A stretch of DNA of 7,819 bases from Allosediminivita sp964397775 (GTDB taxonomy: Bacteria; Pseudomonadota; Alphaproteobacteria; Rhodobacterales; Rhodobacteraceae), in the NCBI GenBank assembly GCA_964397775.1, contig CAYNKL010000194.1, positions 1 to 7,819 on the forward strand, read 5' to 3'. A program made the translations under genes and the position numbers. The notes under the pieces were generated by a model. It was not told the DNA's origin. It worked only from the letters and a program-made list of their open reading frames with translations, and made no database searches. Below are positions 6,558-7,819 of the stretch, one piece after another. Position 1 is the stretch's first letter; the number at the start of each line of letters is the position of its first letter.

Positions 6558-7182
6558 TCTCGGACGGGGGCAGGAGGGCGGCGTCGAGGCCGAGCGCGTC
6601 CTCTCCGGGCGCGCGCAGCCCGAGGATCGGCAGAGTGTCGCACTGTTCGGCGACAGAGCGCTCGAGCGCCGCACGGCGCGCCAGCGGCACCGCGCCGGTG
6701 ACGAAGTCGGGCACGGGCGGCACGACGAGAAGCGCCGAGGGCCCTGCCGACAGCGCCGTATCCACGTCGCGCGGGGTCGAGACGGTGGCGATCGTCGACA
6801 GTCCCGTCGCGCCGAGATCGGCCAGAACGCGCATTTCGCGCCTGTGGTCGAGGTCCACCTCCGACAGGTAGCGCCGGAACGCATGCTCGTGCTGCCCGAC
6901 GCTCGGAAGGTTGCACACCCAGCGGCTGTGGCGCGCGATCTGCCGGGACAGCCTTTCGGTGAGCAGGTTTGGATCGGCCAGGAACAGGCCGATCGCGGGT
7001 GGGCACGCCTCCCCGAGCGCATCGAGAACATCCTGAGCCCCGCCGAAAGTCGGCAGAAGGAGCGCCACGACCGGCGGCATCTCCGCAGGGGGCAGCCCCA
7101 CCGATGCGGTCACGAGCGCGTCGGGGAGGGACTGCGACGCGGCCTCGAGGCGATGGATCGGCCATTTGGAGAATCTACGCAT
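6547..7182 (-). CDS. Short divergent TIM-barrel (PEP-hydrolase-like) homologue
   Basis: A 211-residue soluble protein that aligns without gaps to the middle of the neighbouring fusion protein's TIM barrel. Residues 40-95 (LLLPTFGGAQDVLDAL, GLFLADPNLL, RWVCNLPSVG) correspond to SMLPCHAATAMTDAF, GINCWDPDFL and AGAVNFPNTT. Residues 101-153 (AFRRYLSEVDLDHRREMRVL, then TPRDVDTALSAGPSALLVV) correspond to GMRQLLDRSGRGFRAEIETL and TREHAQAAAEAGLDMILLN. The family's N-terminal GxGxG-like segment and its late GGP and GxSxxRxP motifs are absent, so it is a shortened barrel and probably not an enzyme. It is convergent with the fusion gene; the stops overlap by 11 bases. The ATG at 7182 has no visible Shine-Dalgarno, and a later start such as Met 35 is possible. 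It could act as a partner or modulator of the fusion regulator, which is inference. Confidence 0.68.
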   Translation of the reverse strand: MRRFSKWPIHRLEAASQSLPDALVTASVGLPPAEMPPVVALLLPTFGGAQDVLDALGEACPPAIGLFLADPNLLTERLSRQIARHSRWVCNLPSVGQHEHAFRRYLSEVDLDHRREMRVLADLGATGLSTIATVSTPRDVDTALSAGPSALLVVPPVPDFVTGAVPLARRAALERSVAEQCDTLPILGLRAPGEDALGLDAALLPPSEISL

Positions 7183-7194
7183 TCGAGGCCATGT

Positions 7195-7226
7195 TTACCC
7201 AATATTACCCAACGTGGCATGCCCAA
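7195..7226. repeat. Helically phased TTACCCAA direct repeats, possible operator
   Basis: TTACCCAA occurs at 7195-7202 and again at 7205-7212, exactly one helical turn (10 bases) apart. A third partial copy, CCCAA, lies at 7222-7226. The repeats sit 13 to 44 bases upstream of the minus-strand TIM-barrel ATG, within the divergent control region shared with the LivH gene. A-T-rich TAATAT-like sequence between them contrasts with the GC-rich surroundings. This arrangement fits a regulator binding one face of the helix; the fusion protein's Fis-type domain is a natural but unproven candidate. Confidence 0.4.
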
Positions 7227-7399
7227 CCTGTTGAGCGACGGTCTCGGGCCGTGGAATGCTCGGGCCCTCGCGGTCGACCGTAGCTCTGGCACGCCGCGAT
7301 ACGGGAGGACAAGCCGGATCGACTGCATCCCCGAGAGGAGGCCGGCCAGCGGCGCCGTGCGCGTTGCCGGGCGGAGGCGTCGTGCCCGCACCGGAAACA
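7227..7399. other. Rest of the divergent control region, no gene seen
   Basis: No conserved coding stretch is evident. A possible hairpin, CGGGC 7368-7372 with GCCCG 7384-7388 and an 11-base loop, lies about a dozen bases before the strong Shine-Dalgarno at 7400-7408 and could influence its access. A promoter for the LivH operon must lie here or farther up but no clear -35/-10 pair was found. Confidence 0.35.
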
Positions 7400-7408
7400 G
7401 GGGAGGAG
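7400..7408 (+). promoter_or_regulatory. Strong Shine-Dalgarno of the leader ORF
   Basis: GGGGAGGAG precedes ATG 7418 by nine bases, an ideal spacing. It is too far from the LivH ATG at 7453 (44 bases) to serve it directly, and 14 bases from an in-frame GTG at 7423. It is thus best explained by the 12-codon ORF listed next. Confidence 0.5.
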
Positions 7409-7417
7409 ATGCCACCA

Positions 7418-7456
7418 ATGCCGTGCACCGCGACCGAAGGGCCAGGCTGGCCATGA
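7418..7456 (+). CDS. Twelve-codon leader peptide, ATGA-coupled to LivH
   Basis: The ORF encodes MPCTATEGPGWP and stops at TGA 7454-7456, which overlaps the LivH start as ATGA. It has the best ribosome-binding site in the region, while LivH's own site (GAAGGG at 7436-7441) is weaker and eleven bases from its ATG. Ribosomes ending here could reinitiate at LivH. A Trp-Pro end before the stop is reminiscent of stalling leaders such as TnaC, though the resemblance is slight. The alternative is that LivH starts at GTG 7423, adding ten residues rich in Arg, in which case the leader would be chance. Confidence 0.35.
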   Translation: MPCTATEGPGWP

Positions 7457-7819
7457 TCGATACGCTGGCCGACATCAACTGGCGGCTCTTCGCCATCGTC
7501 ACGCTGAACGGGCTGACGCTCGCCTCGCTGTATTTCATCGTGGCGAGCGGGTTCTCCCTGATCTTCGGGCTGATGCGCGTGGTCAACATGGCGCATGGCT
7601 CGCTCTACCTGCTCGGGGCCTATGTGGGGTTCGAGGTGTCGGAGGCGACGGGAAGCTGGATCCTCGGCATCCTCGCCGCCGGTGTGGTCGTGGCCGCTGC
7701 GGGCGCCGCATTGCAGGTGTCGATCCTGTCCTGGATGCAGGGGCAGGACCTGCGGCAGGCGCTGGCGACCATCGGCGTTTCCATCGTCGCGGCGGACCTG
7801 ATGCTGGCGCAGTGGGGCG
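7453..7819 (+). CDS. livH: Branched-chain amino acid-type ABC permease LivH (3' end outside window)
   Basis: The first 122 residues of an inner-membrane permease of the LivH/UrtB family, which imports branched-chain amino acids, urea or short amides. Diagnostic residues are NGLTLASLYFIVASGFSLIF at 19-38 and GLMRVVNMAHGSLYLLGAYV at 39-58, followed by a second hydrophobic stretch at about 69-92 and RQALATIGVSIVAADLMLAQ at 101-120. It continues beyond the window; the full family length is about 290 residues, and LivM, LivG, LivF and a binding protein would be expected next. The ATG at 7453 is used, overlapping the leader stop; GTG 7423 is an alternative. The substrate cannot be named from this part. 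Confidence 0.9.
   Translation, partial: MIDTLADINWRLFAIVTLNGLTLASLYFIVASGFSLIFGLMRVVNMAHGSLYLLGAYVGFEVSEATGSWILGILAAGVVVAAAGAALQVSILSWMQGQDLRQALATIGVSIVAADLMLAQWG

Noticed and set aside
5676..7031. A 451-codon open frame on the minus strand across the fusion gene and short barrel gene
   Set aside because: Its sequence is Arg/Ser/Pro-rich without domains, while both overlapping frames show homologous TIM-barrel or HTH motifs.
7287..7302. A sigma-54-like promoter (TGGCACG) before livH
   Set aside because: The -24 half is good, but the -12 half reads GATAC instead of TTGCW, and the local regulator lacks the motif needed to activate sigma-54.

Overview
The window is GC-rich DNA with alphaproteobacterial-looking gene content and IS/recombinase debris, most like Rhodobacterales or Rhizobiales. 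That placement is inferred from gene content and base composition only. It reads as four blocks. (1) Positions 1-900 hold the C-terminal remnant of a large serine recombinase on the minus strand, with no catalytic domain. (2) Positions about 878-4114 are a compact plus-strand thiamin-precursor uptake operon: a promoter candidate, a TPP riboswitch (THI-box), ykoF (HMP/thiamin-binding two-repeat protein), thiX (permease), thiZ (ATPase) and thiY (periplasmic binding protein). The last three overlap end to end.

(3) Positions 4115-4856 form a lower-GC scar without a convincing intact gene. It ends abruptly inside the first strand of the next protein. (4) Positions 4857-7819 hold a regulator-like fusion protein: a phosphoenolpyruvate-hydrolase-like TIM barrel (PF09370 type), an NtrC-type AAA+ domain that has lost its catalytic and sigma-54-contact motifs, and a Fis-type DNA-binding helix-turn-helix. 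It faces a shorter, divergent TIM-barrel homologue on the minus strand, and the two genes overlap tail to tail by 11 bases. Beyond that is a 235-base region with helically phased direct repeats, a 12-codon leader ORF with a strong Shine-Dalgarno, and the start of a LivH-type branched-chain amino acid ABC permease, cut by the window end.

How they fit together: the thi operon probably imports a pyrimidine precursor of thiamin when TPP is scarce. The riboswitch appears to act directly on the ykoF ribosome-binding site, and translational overlap carries thiX-thiZ-thiY along. The fourth block looks like a sensor/regulator locus attached to an amino-acid-type or amide-type ABC importer. The TIM-barrel fusion would bind a small metabolite and act through Fis-type DNA binding rather than as a true sigma-54 activator. 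That is the most interesting part of the window and its function is inferred, not shown.
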